Assembly (NCBI GenBank): GCA_034927685.1
Contig: JAYFPO010000031.1
Location: forward strand, 74,451-138,450
Direction: 5' to 3'
Origin: RGIG3159 sp034927685
GTDB lineage: Bacteria; Bacillota; Clostridia; Oscillospirales; Oscillospiraceae
DNA length: 64,000 nt
Shown: piece after piece, positions 1 through 8,429 of the stretch
How positions within the stretch are numbered: position 1 is the first letter of the stretch
How the letters are laid out: every line of letters begins with the position of its first letter
The notes under the pieces: generated by a model
Seen by the model: only the letters and a program-made list of their open reading frames with translations
The model's database searches: none
Told to the model about the DNA's origin: nothing
Program-made: the position numbers and the translations under genes

Positions 1-1
1 A

Positions 2-589
2 ATTCTGATCGACGGGGAAGAGCCAAGCCCCTATACGAAGTCCATCGTCAGCTATCTGCCGGACCGGATGTACTTTGCCGACTGGATGACGGCGAGCGAC
101 CTGATGGACCTGTTCGTGGACTTCTATCCGGATTTCGTCCGGGCGAAGGCCGAGGCCATGTGCCGCGAGCTGGGCATTCGTTCCGGCGACCGCATCAAGA
201 CGATGTCCAAGGGCACGAAAGAGAAGCTGCAGCTCGTGCTGGTTATGAGCCGGAACGCGCAGCTCTATCTGCTGGATGAGCCCATTGCGGGCGTGGACCC
301 CGCGGCTCGGGATTACATTCTGGACACCATTCTCAGCAACTACAACGAGAGCGGCACGGTGCTGATCTCGACCCACCTGATTTCCGACGTGGAAAAGGTG
401 CTGGACGAGGTGATCTTCCTGAAAAACGGTGAGATTGTCCTACAGGACACGGTCGACCGCATCCGTGAGACGGAAGGGAAGTCTGTGGACGCCCTGTTCC
501 GCGACATCTTCAAGACAGCGCCCTATGGGGCGCGGCCCATGCACAAAAACCCCTATGGGGTTGAGACGGACGGAGAGGAGCAGGCATAA
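2..589 (+). CDS. ABC transporter ATP-binding protein, 5' end outside the window
   Basis: The open frame enters from the left edge (frame 2), so the Walker A part is missing; 195 residues are visible. The signature-like segment MSKGTKEKLQ lies near visible residue 68, Walker B (LYLLDEP) follows about 20 residues later, then the D-loop (AGVDP) and the switch histidine in STHL. This is the C-terminal two thirds of an ABC ATPase of the single-domain exporter type. The stop codon overlaps the start of the permease gene by one base (TAATG), so the two are probably one operon and one transporter. The substrate is unknown. Confidence 0.9.
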   Translation: MLIDGEEPSPYTKSIVSYLPDRMYFADWMTASDLMDLFVDFYPDFVRAKAEAMCRELGIRSGDRIKTMSKGTKEKLQLVLVMSRNAQLYLLDEPIAGVDPAARDYILDTILSNYNESGTVLISTHLISDVEKVLDEVIFLKNGEIVLQDTVDRIRETEGKSVDALFRDIFKTAPYGARPMHKNPYGVETDGEEQA

Positions 590-1398
590 TGGGGAAACTG
601 ATGAAATATGAGCTGCGCTCGATGCTGCGGCTGTTTGCGCCCCTGTGGGCGGCGATTCTGGCACTTTCCATTTTAAATCACTTTACAGTCCGGGTGGAAG
701 CCCTGTCCACTTTGCTGCATGGTATTCCGGCCATTGTGCTGATGATCCTCTATGTTGTCGGCATACTGGCAATGATCGTTGTGGCGCTGGCGTTTCTGAT
801 TCAGCGGTTCTACGTCGGCCTTCTCAAGGACGAGGGCTATCTGATGTTCACACTGCCGGTCAAAACCTCCGCGCTGCTCTGGGCCAAGTGCCTCAGTGCC
901 ACCATTCTGATTCTGGCTACCACTTTGGTCAGCGTCGCGTCCGCGCTCGTCATGGCGCTGGACGGAGACACGCTGCGCAGCGTGCATGAGGGCATTCAGG
1001 AACTGAGCCGCCGCGTGGACAATTTCGGCGGTCTGATGACGCTGACGCTGATCCTCGGGCTGGTTCTGCTCGTGGTTTCTACCGTGAAATCGATCCTGCA
1101 GGCCTACCTGGCCATGTGCATCGGCCAACTGGCCAGCAAGCACAAAGCGGGCTTCTCCGTCCTCGCTTATGTGGGTATCACCATCGTCCTTTCCGCGGTG
1201 TTCACCACCGCAATGACCCTTGCGGAAAATAACGCCTGGTTTGCGGAGATGGCCAAGGTGCTGAATTTTTCGGAAATGCCGACCGCAGGAATGATCTGGT
1301 TTGCCTTCGGCGTTCTGTTCGTCATCGCGGCAATTCAAATCGCCATCTTCTACTTTCCGGCGCAGGCAATCTTGCAGCACAAGCTGAATCTGGAATAA
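589..1398 (+). CDS. ABC-2 type transporter permease
   Basis: A 269-residue hydrophobic protein with about six predicted membrane spans (around residues 14-31, 45-75, 98-120, 150-172, 183-205 and 235-260). Its ATG shares a base with the stop of the ATPase gene, so it is the probable membrane partner of that subunit. Between spans 3 and 4 there is a polar stretch with many charged residues. No substrate can be read from the sequence; small ATPase-permease pairs of this kind in Firmicutes often export peptides or drugs, but that is family-level inference. Confidence 0.82.
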   Translation: MGKLMKYELRSMLRLFAPLWAAILALSILNHFTVRVEALSTLLHGIPAIVLMILYVVGILAMIVVALAFLIQRFYVGLLKDEGYLMFTLPVKTSALLWAKCLSATILILATTLVSVASALVMALDGDTLRSVHEGIQELSRRVDNFGGLMTLTLILGLVLLVVSTVKSILQAYLAMCIGQLASKHKAGFSVLAYVGITIVLSAVFTTAMTLAENNAWFAEMAKVLNFSEMPTAGMIWFAFGVLFVIAAIQIAIFYFPAQAILQHKLNLE

Positions 1399-1463
1399 GA
1401 CTTACGGTGGCGCGGTATTACGAATTCATAAAATCAAATGAAATCTAGTAAGGAGGGATCGTT

Positions 1464-2222
1464 ATGTGGTCTATTTCCGGCGTAAAAGCGCTCGGCAATC
1501 GTGCCTATCAAAGGGACTACTGGAAAACCCTGCTGATGGCACTGCTGGCGGTGGTGTGTTTTGGTGGCAGCGCCATGAAAGCTACCCTGTCGCTGCCCCG
1601 CGACATCGATTGGAACAACTTTGGCGGCTCGTTCTACTATCAGGCCCATGCGCTGATGGCGCGGTGGGAGTCTCTGTTCGGCTTCCTGGCGGGCGTCACG
1701 GCGTTTTCGGGGCTGTTTTCCATTGCCGTGAAGATTTTCGCGCTGAACCCGCTTTTGCTTGGCACGCAGCGGTATATGCTGCTCCACACGGAAGGCCCGG
1801 CGAGCCTGAGCGAGTTGGGCTTTGGCTTCCAGGGCAATTATCTCGGCAAGGTCAAGACCCTGTTTCTCCGCAATCTCTATATTTTCCTCTGGTCGCTGCT
1901 GTTTGTGGTTCCCGGTATTGTCAAGGCCTATTCATACCGGCTTGTGCCCTACATTCTGTCGGAGCACCCGGAGATGGATACCAGAGAGGTGCTGGAAACC
2001 AGCGCCCAGCTCATGCAGGGGCATAAGGGCCATGCATTCTGGCTGGACTTGTCCTTTCTCGGGTGGTATCTGCTCTCCGCAGTGACCGTGGGCATTGTCG
2101 GCGTCTTTGTGGTGAACCCCTACAATCAGATGACGAACGCTTATCTCTTCAAGGCCATTGCCTACCCTGGCAGCCATTCAGAAGAAGAGCCCTACCGGAG
2201 CCCTTACGCGCAAAAGGGTTAA
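1464..2222 (+). CDS. DUF975 family integral membrane protein
   Basis: A 252-residue protein beginning MWSISGVKALG with several membrane spans and the DUF975-like C-terminal region (VPGIVKAYSYRLVPYIL, then EHPEMDTREVLETSAQLMQGHKG). The strong ribosome binding site AAGGAGGG lies 7-8 bases before the ATG. The family is common in Firmicutes and its function is unknown; members often sit beside transporters. A 65-base gap separates it from the ABC permease, and no terminator is visible between them, so co-transcription is possible. Confidence 0.8.
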   Translation: MWSISGVKALGNRAYQRDYWKTLLMALLAVVCFGGSAMKATLSLPRDIDWNNFGGSFYYQAHALMARWESLFGFLAGVTAFSGLFSIAVKIFALNPLLLGTQRYMLLHTEGPASLSELGFGFQGNYLGKVKTLFLRNLYIFLWSLLFVVPGIVKAYSYRLVPYILSEHPEMDTREVLETSAQLMQGHKGHAFWLDLSFLGWYLLSAVTVGIVGVFVVNPYNQMTNAYLFKAIAYPGSHSEEEPYRSPYAQKG

Positions 2223-2298
2223 GCGAAAAAAACACCCGGAGGGAGCAACACACCGGTTGGGGCGGACAGTATCCGCCGTACAGGCGACATTCCCACAC

Positions 2299-2346
2299 AA
2301 AAAGCTGTCATTCCGAGGCGGGCTTGCCTTGGAATGACAGCTTTTT
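2299..2346. terminator. Bidirectional terminator
   Basis: A perfect 16-base stem (AAAAAGCTGTCATTCC and its complement) closes a 16-base loop. A-rich and T-rich tails on either side give a poly-U end in both directions, fitting the convergent DUF975 and sleC genes. Confidence 0.88.
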
Positions 2347-2357
2347 GCCGCGCGTGG

Positions 2358-3596
2358 CTATGCGAGCTTGCTGACGGCGACGTAGACGTCCGAAATGCTG
2401 TACCAGGTGGGAAAATTGACCTCGCCCGTCACCGGCAGACCGAAAATACCCTGGAAGACCTTGACCGCTTCCACGGTCTTATCCCCATAGACGCCGTCCT
2501 CGACCTGCTTGGGAATCAGCGGATAATTGTTGGAGATGGCGTTGAGCTGATTCTGAATGGTGCGCACCGCGTCGCCGGTGGAGCCAGGCTTCAGCACACC
2601 GGGGAAGGACAGCGGGATACCCTCCACCTTCTTCGCCTCTTTGAGAATAATATCATACCCGTAATAATTCTTTAGAATTTGAATTGCCGAATAACCCTGG
2701 TCGCCCAGCGTCTTGGACCCCCACTGACTCAGCCAATTGTCCCGCTGGACCCTTTTGCCGTCGCAGTACTGCGTGAAGAGCGGCTGGAGAATATCCTCCC
2801 TGGAGATATAGGTGGTGAAGAGCTCATCCACCACGTCGGAAATCTCCTGAAAAACGTTCCGCCCATAGGTAAAGGCCTGATCGTAAGCGGTTGAATTGGT
2901 GATGGTGAAATCGTAACCTTTGCCGCGATACCACTCCGTAAAGACCCTGCTCATCGTGAAAGAGAGAATGGCAAGAATATTGGCGCTCAGCGTTTCCTTG
3001 GGCCAGGTGGCGTAAATCTCGCTGCTGGCGACGTTTTTGATGTAGTCCCGGAATCCTACCGTGTAGTTCGGCGCGGTCGCATCTGTGGGGAGGCCGGCAT
3101 GGACCACGATCAACCCCGGCACGACCGGCTCCGGCAGGACCACCAGGTTGCTCGGAAACGGCAGCTTTTTGACCTCGGCTTCCGGTATTTTCGGCGGAAA
3201 ATCTCCCCAAAGCGTCGGATACGGAATCAGCACCTCCTCATAGGCGGGCGTCAGCGAGACGTTCTGCACGGCGGTGCAGGACGGATAAATCTGTACGTTG
3301 GTGACAGACGCCGTCTGATATTCCGGGAAGGTGACGGTCAGGTTATACTGGTTAAAGGGGCGCGGCTGATCGCTGAACATGGAGAAATCCAGCGGCGGCG
3401 CCGGAAGTGTCAGCGGGGGAATTTGCCCCTGCGCGTCCGTCGCGGCCTCCTCCAGAACCGCTTCGGAGTTCGGGTCGACGATACGGACGACTGCGTTCGC
3501 CGCCGGTATGCCGACGTTGCTCAGAAACGCGCTCACCCGTAGATTGCCGAACCCTCCAGGTATATTCGCCACGGGCGCGGTATTGAGATCACTCAT
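2358..3596 (-). CDS. sleC: Spore cortex-lytic enzyme SleC
   Basis: 412 residues. Residues about 15-120 form a beta-rich pro-region with the PAPPL motif; 150-320 form the SpoIID-like lytic transglycosylase region (DYIKNVASSEIYATWP with candidate catalytic Glu193, then FTITNSTAYDQ and YCDGKRV); 335-402 are a peptidoglycan-binding domain (GSTGDAVRTIQNQLN). Length and order match clostridial SleC, which is stored inactive in the spore and degrades cortex peptidoglycan after a Csp protease removes the pro-region. Its start overlaps the end of the adjacent csp gene by 8 bases, so substrate and activating protease are made together. No secretion signal is seen, as in known SleC. Confidence 0.93.
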   Translation of the reverse strand: MSDLNTAPVANIPGGFGNLRVSAFLSNVGIPAANAVVRIVDPNSEAVLEEAATDAQGQIPPLTLPAPPLDFSMFSDQPRPFNQYNLTVTFPEYQTASVTNVQIYPSCTAVQNVSLTPAYEEVLIPYPTLWGDFPPKIPEAEVKKLPFPSNLVVLPEPVVPGLIVVHAGLPTDATAPNYTVGFRDYIKNVASSEIYATWPKETLSANILAILSFTMSRVFTEWYRGKGYDFTITNSTAYDQAFTYGRNVFQEISDVVDELFTTYISREDILQPLFTQYCDGKRVQRDNWLSQWGSKTLGDQGYSAIQILKNYYGYDIILKEAKKVEGIPLSFPGVLKPGSTGDAVRTIQNQLNAISNNYPLIPKQVEDGVYGDKTVEAVKVFQGIFGLPVTGEVNFPTWYSISDVYVAVSKLA

Positions 3597-5352
3597 GCAG
3601 CAATTCTCCTTCCTGTAGCATAACGGTGTTGTAATTGACGATGTTTTCCCGGATGGAGAGGAAGGTCCCGTACAGATTCAGCTTTCCGTAGCCCCATTTG
3701 TTGTTGGGATATTTCTGATTTTCATCCCGGGTACATCCGCTGATCAGCAGGCTGCGGATCAGATCTCCGTCCATGGAGGAAAGATTTCCCTGCACAATAC
3801 CCCACTCCATGAGAAGCGCCGACGCCCCGGCTGCGACCGCCGCGGAGACGCTGGTACCGGTCATGGTTCCATAGCCGGTTGGGTAGATACCCCGGATGTT
3901 GACTCCGGGCGCGACAAAATCCGGCGCTAACCGCGGCAGCCGGGTTGGCCCCCAGGAGGAGGCGACGTACAGACTGTTGTCACTGCTGTTATAAGCGCCG
4001 CAGGTGATTGCGCGCAGCGCCGTGGCGGGATACACAATGGTATATTCCGGGATCGGTTTCAAAAATTCGACAAAGCCGCTGACCTGCCCGGTGATTGGCA
4101 GCCAGGCCCAGTATTCGCCGTCGACGATGGAATCACCGAACAGCACAATGTCCCAGATTCCCTCCGTGGCGTCGCGGAAGCCGACGATCAGGTTATTGCT
4201 GACGTCTCTGTAATAATCAACATATACTGTCGTATTTTCCAGTGCCAGCTTTTGCGAGAATGCCAGCCCGGAGCGGAACGGAACGCGCGGCACAACCTCG
4301 CCCGTCGGTGAGATGACGCCGACGGAGAGCTTGTCGAAGGCCGGGCCGAAAATGATGACCGAGAAAGAGGTGCTGGGCGGACCCACCTTGACGCTGATCG
4401 TGTCGGTATTGCCGGTCTGCAGAAGTTTTCCCTGGGTGTGGTGCCGGGCGTTGGCTTCGTTCCCCGCCGCGGTGACAAAGGCATAGCCAACCCGCTGGGA
4501 GACAAAGGAGACGTAGTCTTCAAACAGCGTGTTTCCGTCATGGGCGCTGCCGTTGGAGCCCATGCCAATGCAGATGACCGCGGGCATGTTGAGTTCCTCG
4601 GTGCGGGCCAGGATATATTGGATGCCGAGCAGGTAGTCCGTGGATTCGTATAAATTGGGATTATCCGGCGGAAGCAGGTAGCGGTTGATGTAGTATGGCC
4701 GGGCACGCCGCAGCTTGACGACCATCAGATTGGCTTTGGGTGCGGCGCCGAGGTAAGTGCCGTCCTCATTACTGGCCGCGACCGAGGCCAGGAAGGTGCC
4801 GTGTCCGTCCTCGTCGGTGGTCGGCACCAGTGTATGGGGGTTTTCGGACCGCAGCGCCTGATTGATCTGTTCGCTGTTGTAGGCCGAGCCGAAATACAGG
4901 TAATCCGGCCGAGGTCCGTCGATGGTTTGGTCCCAGATATTCAAGATTTTGGAAGAGCCATCCTCAAACTGAAAGGCACCTTGGGTGTAGTCGATCCCCG
5001 TATCCACAATTCCTATGATCACGCCTCGGCCGGAGAGATTCAGAAACGGCTGGTTCAAAACCTGGGTGATGCCGCTGTCGTCGTTGCTTTTGCTCCCCAG
5101 CGGGGAAAGAATTTTCGGATAAAAGGAGATAATGTCGCTGCCGAGCTCCTCGAGAAGGTCCCGGATGCGATTCTGATTGACATAGCCAACAATATAATTA
5201 TTGGCAAGTTCAGTTCCAAAGTGCAGATACGGTTTATCTCTGACGAAAGCTTTCAATCGGTCTGTATTGAGGACCTGGAAATCCACCGTCGTCGACAGCT
5301 TGACAAACTCCGCCAGGGACAGGGAATCCTCGTCGATCATCTCTGTAGCCAT
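3589..5352 (-). CDS. Csp-type germination subtilase, second copy
   Basis: 587 residues of subtilisin family S8. The catalytic triad looks intact: Asp117 (IVDTGID), His184 (DGHGT) and Ser501 (TGTSVSAA), with the oxyanion Asn298 (AAGNEA). Roughly 100 N-terminal residues form the prodomain. The long insertion between His and Ser (about 310-440) fits the jelly-roll domain of Csp proteases. Csp proteins cleave pro-SleC during germination or act as germinant sensors. This copy overlaps the upstream csp gene by 16 bases and sleC by 8, so the three are translationally coupled. Assignment to CspA, CspB or CspC cannot be made from the sequence. Confidence 0.92.
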   Translation of the reverse strand: MATEMIDEDSLSLAEFVKLSTTVDFQVLNTDRLKAFVRDKPYLHFGTELANNYIVGYVNQNRIRDLLEELGSDIISFYPKILSPLGSKSNDDSGITQVLNQPFLNLSGRGVIIGIVDTGIDYTQGAFQFEDGSSKILNIWDQTIDGPRPDYLYFGSAYNSEQINQALRSENPHTLVPTTDEDGHGTFLASVAASNEDGTYLGAAPKANLMVVKLRRARPYYINRYLLPPDNPNLYESTDYLLGIQYILARTEELNMPAVICIGMGSNGSAHDGNTLFEDYVSFVSQRVGYAFVTAAGNEANARHHTQGKLLQTGNTDTISVKVGPPSTSFSVIIFGPAFDKLSVGVISPTGEVVPRVPFRSGLAFSQKLALENTTVYVDYYRDVSNNLIVGFRDATEGIWDIVLFGDSIVDGEYWAWLPITGQVSGFVEFLKPIPEYTIVYPATALRAITCGAYNSSDNSLYVASSWGPTRLPRLAPDFVAPGVNIRGIYPTGYGTMTGTSVSAAVAAGASALLMEWGIVQGNLSSMDGDLIRSLLISGCTRDENQKYPNNKWGYGKLNLYGTFLSIRENIVNYNTVMLQEGELLHE

Positions 5353-7055
5353 ATGCTGAACCCTCCCCAGCGATATCGCTGCATATAGGATAAGGTGTTA
5401 TTTAGGCACAGCGTGCCATACCCGAAGGTCGGATTGGGATACACAGTGGAGTCGTTTCGCTTGGCACCCAACCGGAGAAACGCTTTGAGGCGCTCCCCAT
5501 ATAGGAACGGGTCATATTGATTGACGATACCCCACTGCATCATCAGCGCGGCGGAGCCGGTCACAAACGGCGCTGCCAGACTGGTGCCGGTGTAAGCGTC
5601 ATAGCCTCCTCCCGCTTTCGTCGTCAGCACACCGACGGCGGGCGCTGCAAGGTCCGGGTTTGGAAGCACGGGATTCAAGGCGCCGACGCCGGAGAATGCC
5701 GCGATACTGCCGATAAGATCGTTGTAGCCGGCCACCTTGATGACCTTCTGTGCCGTGGAAGGAATCGTCATCGTGTTGCTGACGGTGGGATTGGAAAAGT
5801 ACGTCTTGTCGGTGACTTCTTCCAGTGTGGGCAGCCAGATGTTGAACGCGCCATCCACCACGTTCATCGCGATCACGCGCAGTCTCCAGACGCCGGGCAA
5901 AATGGCGCCCTGTTCCGCCTTGACACTGAAATAGATTTCCTGCTGGACGGAATAATGGCTCGGCTGGCCGTAGATTACCGTGAGCGTGTAGTTGTCTAGG
6001 TGGACGACCTTGATCTGGTTCTCAATACCGATCACGCCGGAGGACGCGCCGCTCGGAAAAATCAGTTCCACGGAAAAGCTGTCCGCGAAGTTCTTCCAGA
6101 AGGAGAGATAGAACTGTTCAATGCCGGAGGCTGTAAAGAATTCGATTTCTTTTGTTTGGAAGGAGGCAATCTGGTCGGCGTAGTGATGTCCGGCAGCGCC
6201 CTCGTTCCCCGTTGGAATGACAACGGAGGTTTTCCATTCGGTGCTGATCTGGGAGAGATAGGTTTCAAACAGGGAATCGCCCTGGTGCGAGCCTTCGTTC
6301 ATGCCGAAACTGATGTTGATCGCGACCGGCTGTCCGAGAAGGCGCGACCGCGTAATCACATAGTGGACGGCGCGCATCAGCTCGGTCGTTTTGGCAAAGG
6401 ATTGGTAGCCCTTCGTTCCAATTTTGACAACAAGCAAATTTGCGTCCGGCGCGACGCCGGTTGTTTCTAAATTACTGGAGCGGCCGTTTCCCGCCGCAAT
6501 GCCGGCAATGGCGGTGCCGTGGCCAGCGGTGTCCCGGCTGGGCACCACCGAAAACGGATCATCGCTGCGCAGCGCCTCGTCGAGCTGCTCCCGGCTGTAC
6601 TCGGCGCCGGAAGAAAAGCCGGCGGGAGGCGTCCCGGTTTCTGTCTGATCCCAGAGGGAGAGGAGTCGGGTGGTTCCGTCCGCGTTCCGAAAATCCGGAT
6701 GGGTGTAGTCGATCCCGGAGTCGATGATCGCAATGATTACGTCCTTGCCGGTCAGATTGTAGCGCTGTCGCTCCTGAAGAGAGTTGATGCAGGAGGAGAT
6801 CAGATTATAGGCGGATGCTATGTACAGATTTTTCGGAAGTTCCAGACTTTCAATTTGCGGGTAGGCATAGAGCTCCGGGATTTTTGACCGGTCGAGGGTG
6901 ATGATGGCATATCCCTGGGAAAGAATTTCCACCTCTGCCTGCAAATCCGAGGCAATCCGCGAAATATCCCCGCTGAATTTGGCGATGACCTCAAATTGCG
7001 AGGACTCTGGAATCGGCGGAAGCTCGTCTGCGTCGGCCTCTATCCTTGCGGCCAT
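5337..7055 (-). CDS. Csp-type germination subtilase, first copy
   Basis: 572 residues from the chosen ATG (MAARIEADADELPP). Triad residues are Asp112 (IIDSGID), His179 (AGHGT) and Ser492 (TGTSLAAP), with oxyanion Asn283 (PTGNEG); the prodomain covers about residues 1-95. The frame stays open another 168 bases upstream, but no acceptable start with a ribosome site occurs there. The chosen ATG overlaps the TGA of a 10-codon ORF that follows a strong AAGGAGGAGGGA site, so translation may be coupled to it. Together with the next csp gene and sleC it forms a germination operon. Both proteases appear catalytically competent, unlike C. difficile, where CspC and CspA are pseudoproteases. Confidence 0.9.
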   Translation of the reverse strand: MAARIEADADELPPIPESSQFEVIAKFSGDISRIASDLQAEVEILSQGYAIITLDRSKIPELYAYPQIESLELPKNLYIASAYNLISSCINSLQERQRYNLTGKDVIIAIIDSGIDYTHPDFRNADGTTRLLSLWDQTETGTPPAGFSSGAEYSREQLDEALRSDDPFSVVPSRDTAGHGTAIAGIAAGNGRSSNLETTGVAPDANLLVVKIGTKGYQSFAKTTELMRAVHYVITRSRLLGQPVAINISFGMNEGSHQGDSLFETYLSQISTEWKTSVVIPTGNEGAAGHHYADQIASFQTKEIEFFTASGIEQFYLSFWKNFADSFSVELIFPSGASSGVIGIENQIKVVHLDNYTLTVIYGQPSHYSVQQEIYFSVKAEQGAILPGVWRLRVIAMNVVDGAFNIWLPTLEEVTDKTYFSNPTVSNTMTIPSTAQKVIKVAGYNDLIGSIAAFSGVGALNPVLPNPDLAAPAVGVLTTKAGGGYDAYTGTSLAAPFVTGSAALMMQWGIVNQYDPFLYGERLKAFLRLGAKRNDSTVYPNPTFGYGTLCLNNTLSYMQRYRWGGFSIWLQR

Positions 7056-7087
7056 CAGGCTGCCTTTTCGGTAACTGCGGTGATCAT
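7055..7087 (-). CDS. Possible 10-residue upstream peptide (MITAVTEKAA)
   Basis: The only strong ribosome site before the first csp gene (GGAGGAGGGA, minus strand at 7101-7110) lies 13 bases before an ATG that opens this 10-codon ORF. Its TGA overlaps the csp ATG as TGATG. It may simply load ribosomes for the protease gene. The long spacing keeps confidence low; an upstream non-AUG start in the csp frame is the alternative. Confidence 0.3.
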   Translation of the reverse strand: MITAVTEKAA

Positions 7088-7111
7088 GTTGCGTGACGAT
7101 TCCCTCCTCCT

Positions 7112-7375
7112 TCAGAAATACCGGTGAATTTGTGCGCTGTGGAGCGGCATATAGCGCCACCAACCGTCCGCCAGCATATAGCCGATCAGAGTGCGGCCCC
7201 GCACATACCGCAGATGGTACCAAAAGCTCCGGCCACTGTTCAGCCAGAGATACACCACACAGTCGGAAAGATTCTGAATGGTGTACAGGTCGGTCCGCAG
7301 CAGACAGTGCGTCGGATGCGGTGCATACTTTAATACCAGCTTTTGAGAATCCGAAGCAGGATACATGTTTTTCAT
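7112..7375 (-). CDS. Small protein leading the germination operon (unknown function)
   Basis: An 87-residue protein beginning MKNMYPASDSQKL, rich in Tyr, Trp, His and Arg (for example VVYLWLNSGRSFWYHLRYVRG). It has no signal peptide or clear membrane span. A good ribosome site (GGAAGGAAA) lies before the ATG, and the gene ends 57 bases before the chosen csp start on the same strand, so it is probably the first gene of the csp-csp-sleC operon. I do not recognise the family. Position suggests a spore or germination role, but this is inference from context only. Confidence 0.65.
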   Translation of the reverse strand: MKNMYPASDSQKLVLKYAPHPTHCLLRTDLYTIQNLSDCVVYLWLNSGRSFWYHLRYVRGRTLIGYMLADGWWRYMPLHSAQIHRYF

Positions 7376-7420
7376 CAGCGGTTTCCTTCCTTTCCCGTTA
7401 TGGCTGCCGCGCGGCGCTGC

Positions 7421-7450
7421 AGAATATGCGGCATACTCTATTTATATGCA
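7421..7450 (-). promoter_or_regulatory. Candidate sigma-G-like promoter of the germination operon
   Basis: On the minus strand TGCATA and CATATTCT are separated by 16 bases, 46 bases before the 87-residue ORF. This resembles the forespore sigma-G pattern (GHATR ... CATNHTA), with one mismatch in the -10 and slightly short spacing. Csp and SleC genes are sigma-G dependent in studied clostridia. Confidence 0.4.
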
Positions 7451-7531
7451 GCTGCCCGGCATTTTACCACTGAAGCAGCCCATCGCCGGGTGCAATGCGC
7501 TCTGCGGAAACCGGCCACGCGGAATTCCGCG

Positions 7532-7560
7532 TTGCTTCTCCCGATAAAACATGATAAAAT
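7532..7560 (+). promoter_or_regulatory. Sigma-A-type promoter upstream of the VTT gene
   Basis: TTGCTT and TAAAAT with a 17-base spacer, about 77 bases before the VTT start codon and divergent from the germination operon. Confidence 0.5.
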
Positions 7561-7637
7561 GTTAAAAATGGGTAGGTCCGGCAGACGGACAGGAAGCGGT
7601 CTGCTGCGAAAATCCGGCGACAGAGCGGAGAGAGAAC

Positions 7638-8351
7638 ATGAGAAAAAACGGCGTTGTTTGGGTTTTGATCGCCGCGGCCGTGTTGGCGCTGACGGCGCTG
7701 CTGTTGGTCGATTTGCTCCCGCTGCTGAAGAAGGTGGCTGCCAGCGCGGGAAACGAGACAGTGCTTGCCGGATATATTGATTCCTACGGACTCAAGGGCG
7801 TTCCCATTCTGATGGGACTGCAGGCGCTGCAGATCATTACGGCCGTGATCCCGTCCGCCGCGATTCAGATGCTGACCGGACTCTGCTACGGCGCCTGGTG
7901 GGGCACGCTCATCAATATCGCCGGCAGCGTGCTGGGCAACGCCATCGTGTTTGCGGCGGTACGCCAGTTGCATGCCATTTTGGCGCCAGCGGTGGAGAAA
8001 ATGAACCGGAAAAAGGGCTGGATCAGCGCGGAGAAGCTCGCACAGTTTAAAAAGCCGGAGGTTGCGGCGCTGGCGCTGTTTCTGATTCCCGGGATTCCGA
8101 ATGGGATTTTGCCCTATTTATTTGCAAAAACGAAAATTACGCTGCCGAGATATATCGCAGCGATTGTTCTGGGGAGCGTCCCGTCCACCTTCCTCTGCAC
8201 GTATTTGGGAGAGCGGCTGTCAAAAGGTAACTATACGCTTGCTATGATCGTGGCCGGCGCCGCCGTGGTGATCGTAGTCGCCGCGCTGTTGTTACGGAGG
8301 AGGATCATGGCGCGCATTGGGCGGGATTCTGCTGAAGAAAATGACGCGTAG
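7638..8351 (+). CDS. TVP38/TMEM64 (VTT domain) family membrane protein
   Basis: 237 residues with an N-terminal membrane anchor (about 8-28) and the VTT/SNARE-associated core: a hydrophobic stretch around PILMGLQALQIITAVIPSAA, the glycine-rich GAWWGTLINIAGSVLGNAI, then FLIPGIPNGILPYLFAKT and a final membrane span (about 200-222) with a basic tail. The family (DedA relatives) is linked to phospholipid scrambling or transport in the membrane. It is preceded by GGAGAGAG as ribosome site. It stands alone between two promoters. Confidence 0.85.
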   Translation: MRKNGVVWVLIAAAVLALTALLLVDLLPLLKKVAASAGNETVLAGYIDSYGLKGVPILMGLQALQIITAVIPSAAIQMLTGLCYGAWWGTLINIAGSVLGNAIVFAAVRQLHAILAPAVEKMNRKKGWISAEKLAQFKKPEVAALALFLIPGIPNGILPYLFAKTKITLPRYIAAIVLGSVPSTFLCTYLGERLSKGNYTLAMIVAGAAVVIVVAALLLRRRIMARIGRDSAEENDA

Positions 8352-8371
8352 CCCTGGCGGGCTCCTTTTCC

Positions 8372-8400
8372 TTGAAAAGGTGCGCAAGACATGGTATACT
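8372..8400 (+). promoter_or_regulatory. Sigma-A-type promoter of the M50-scpAB gene run
   Basis: TTGAAA, 17-base spacer, TATACT. The GTG start of the M50 gene follows 30 bases later. This may drive the long overlapping run down to the pseudouridine synthase. Confidence 0.65.
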
Positions 8401-8429
8401 TTTAAAATATTAGGATTCGGAGGCCGGAT

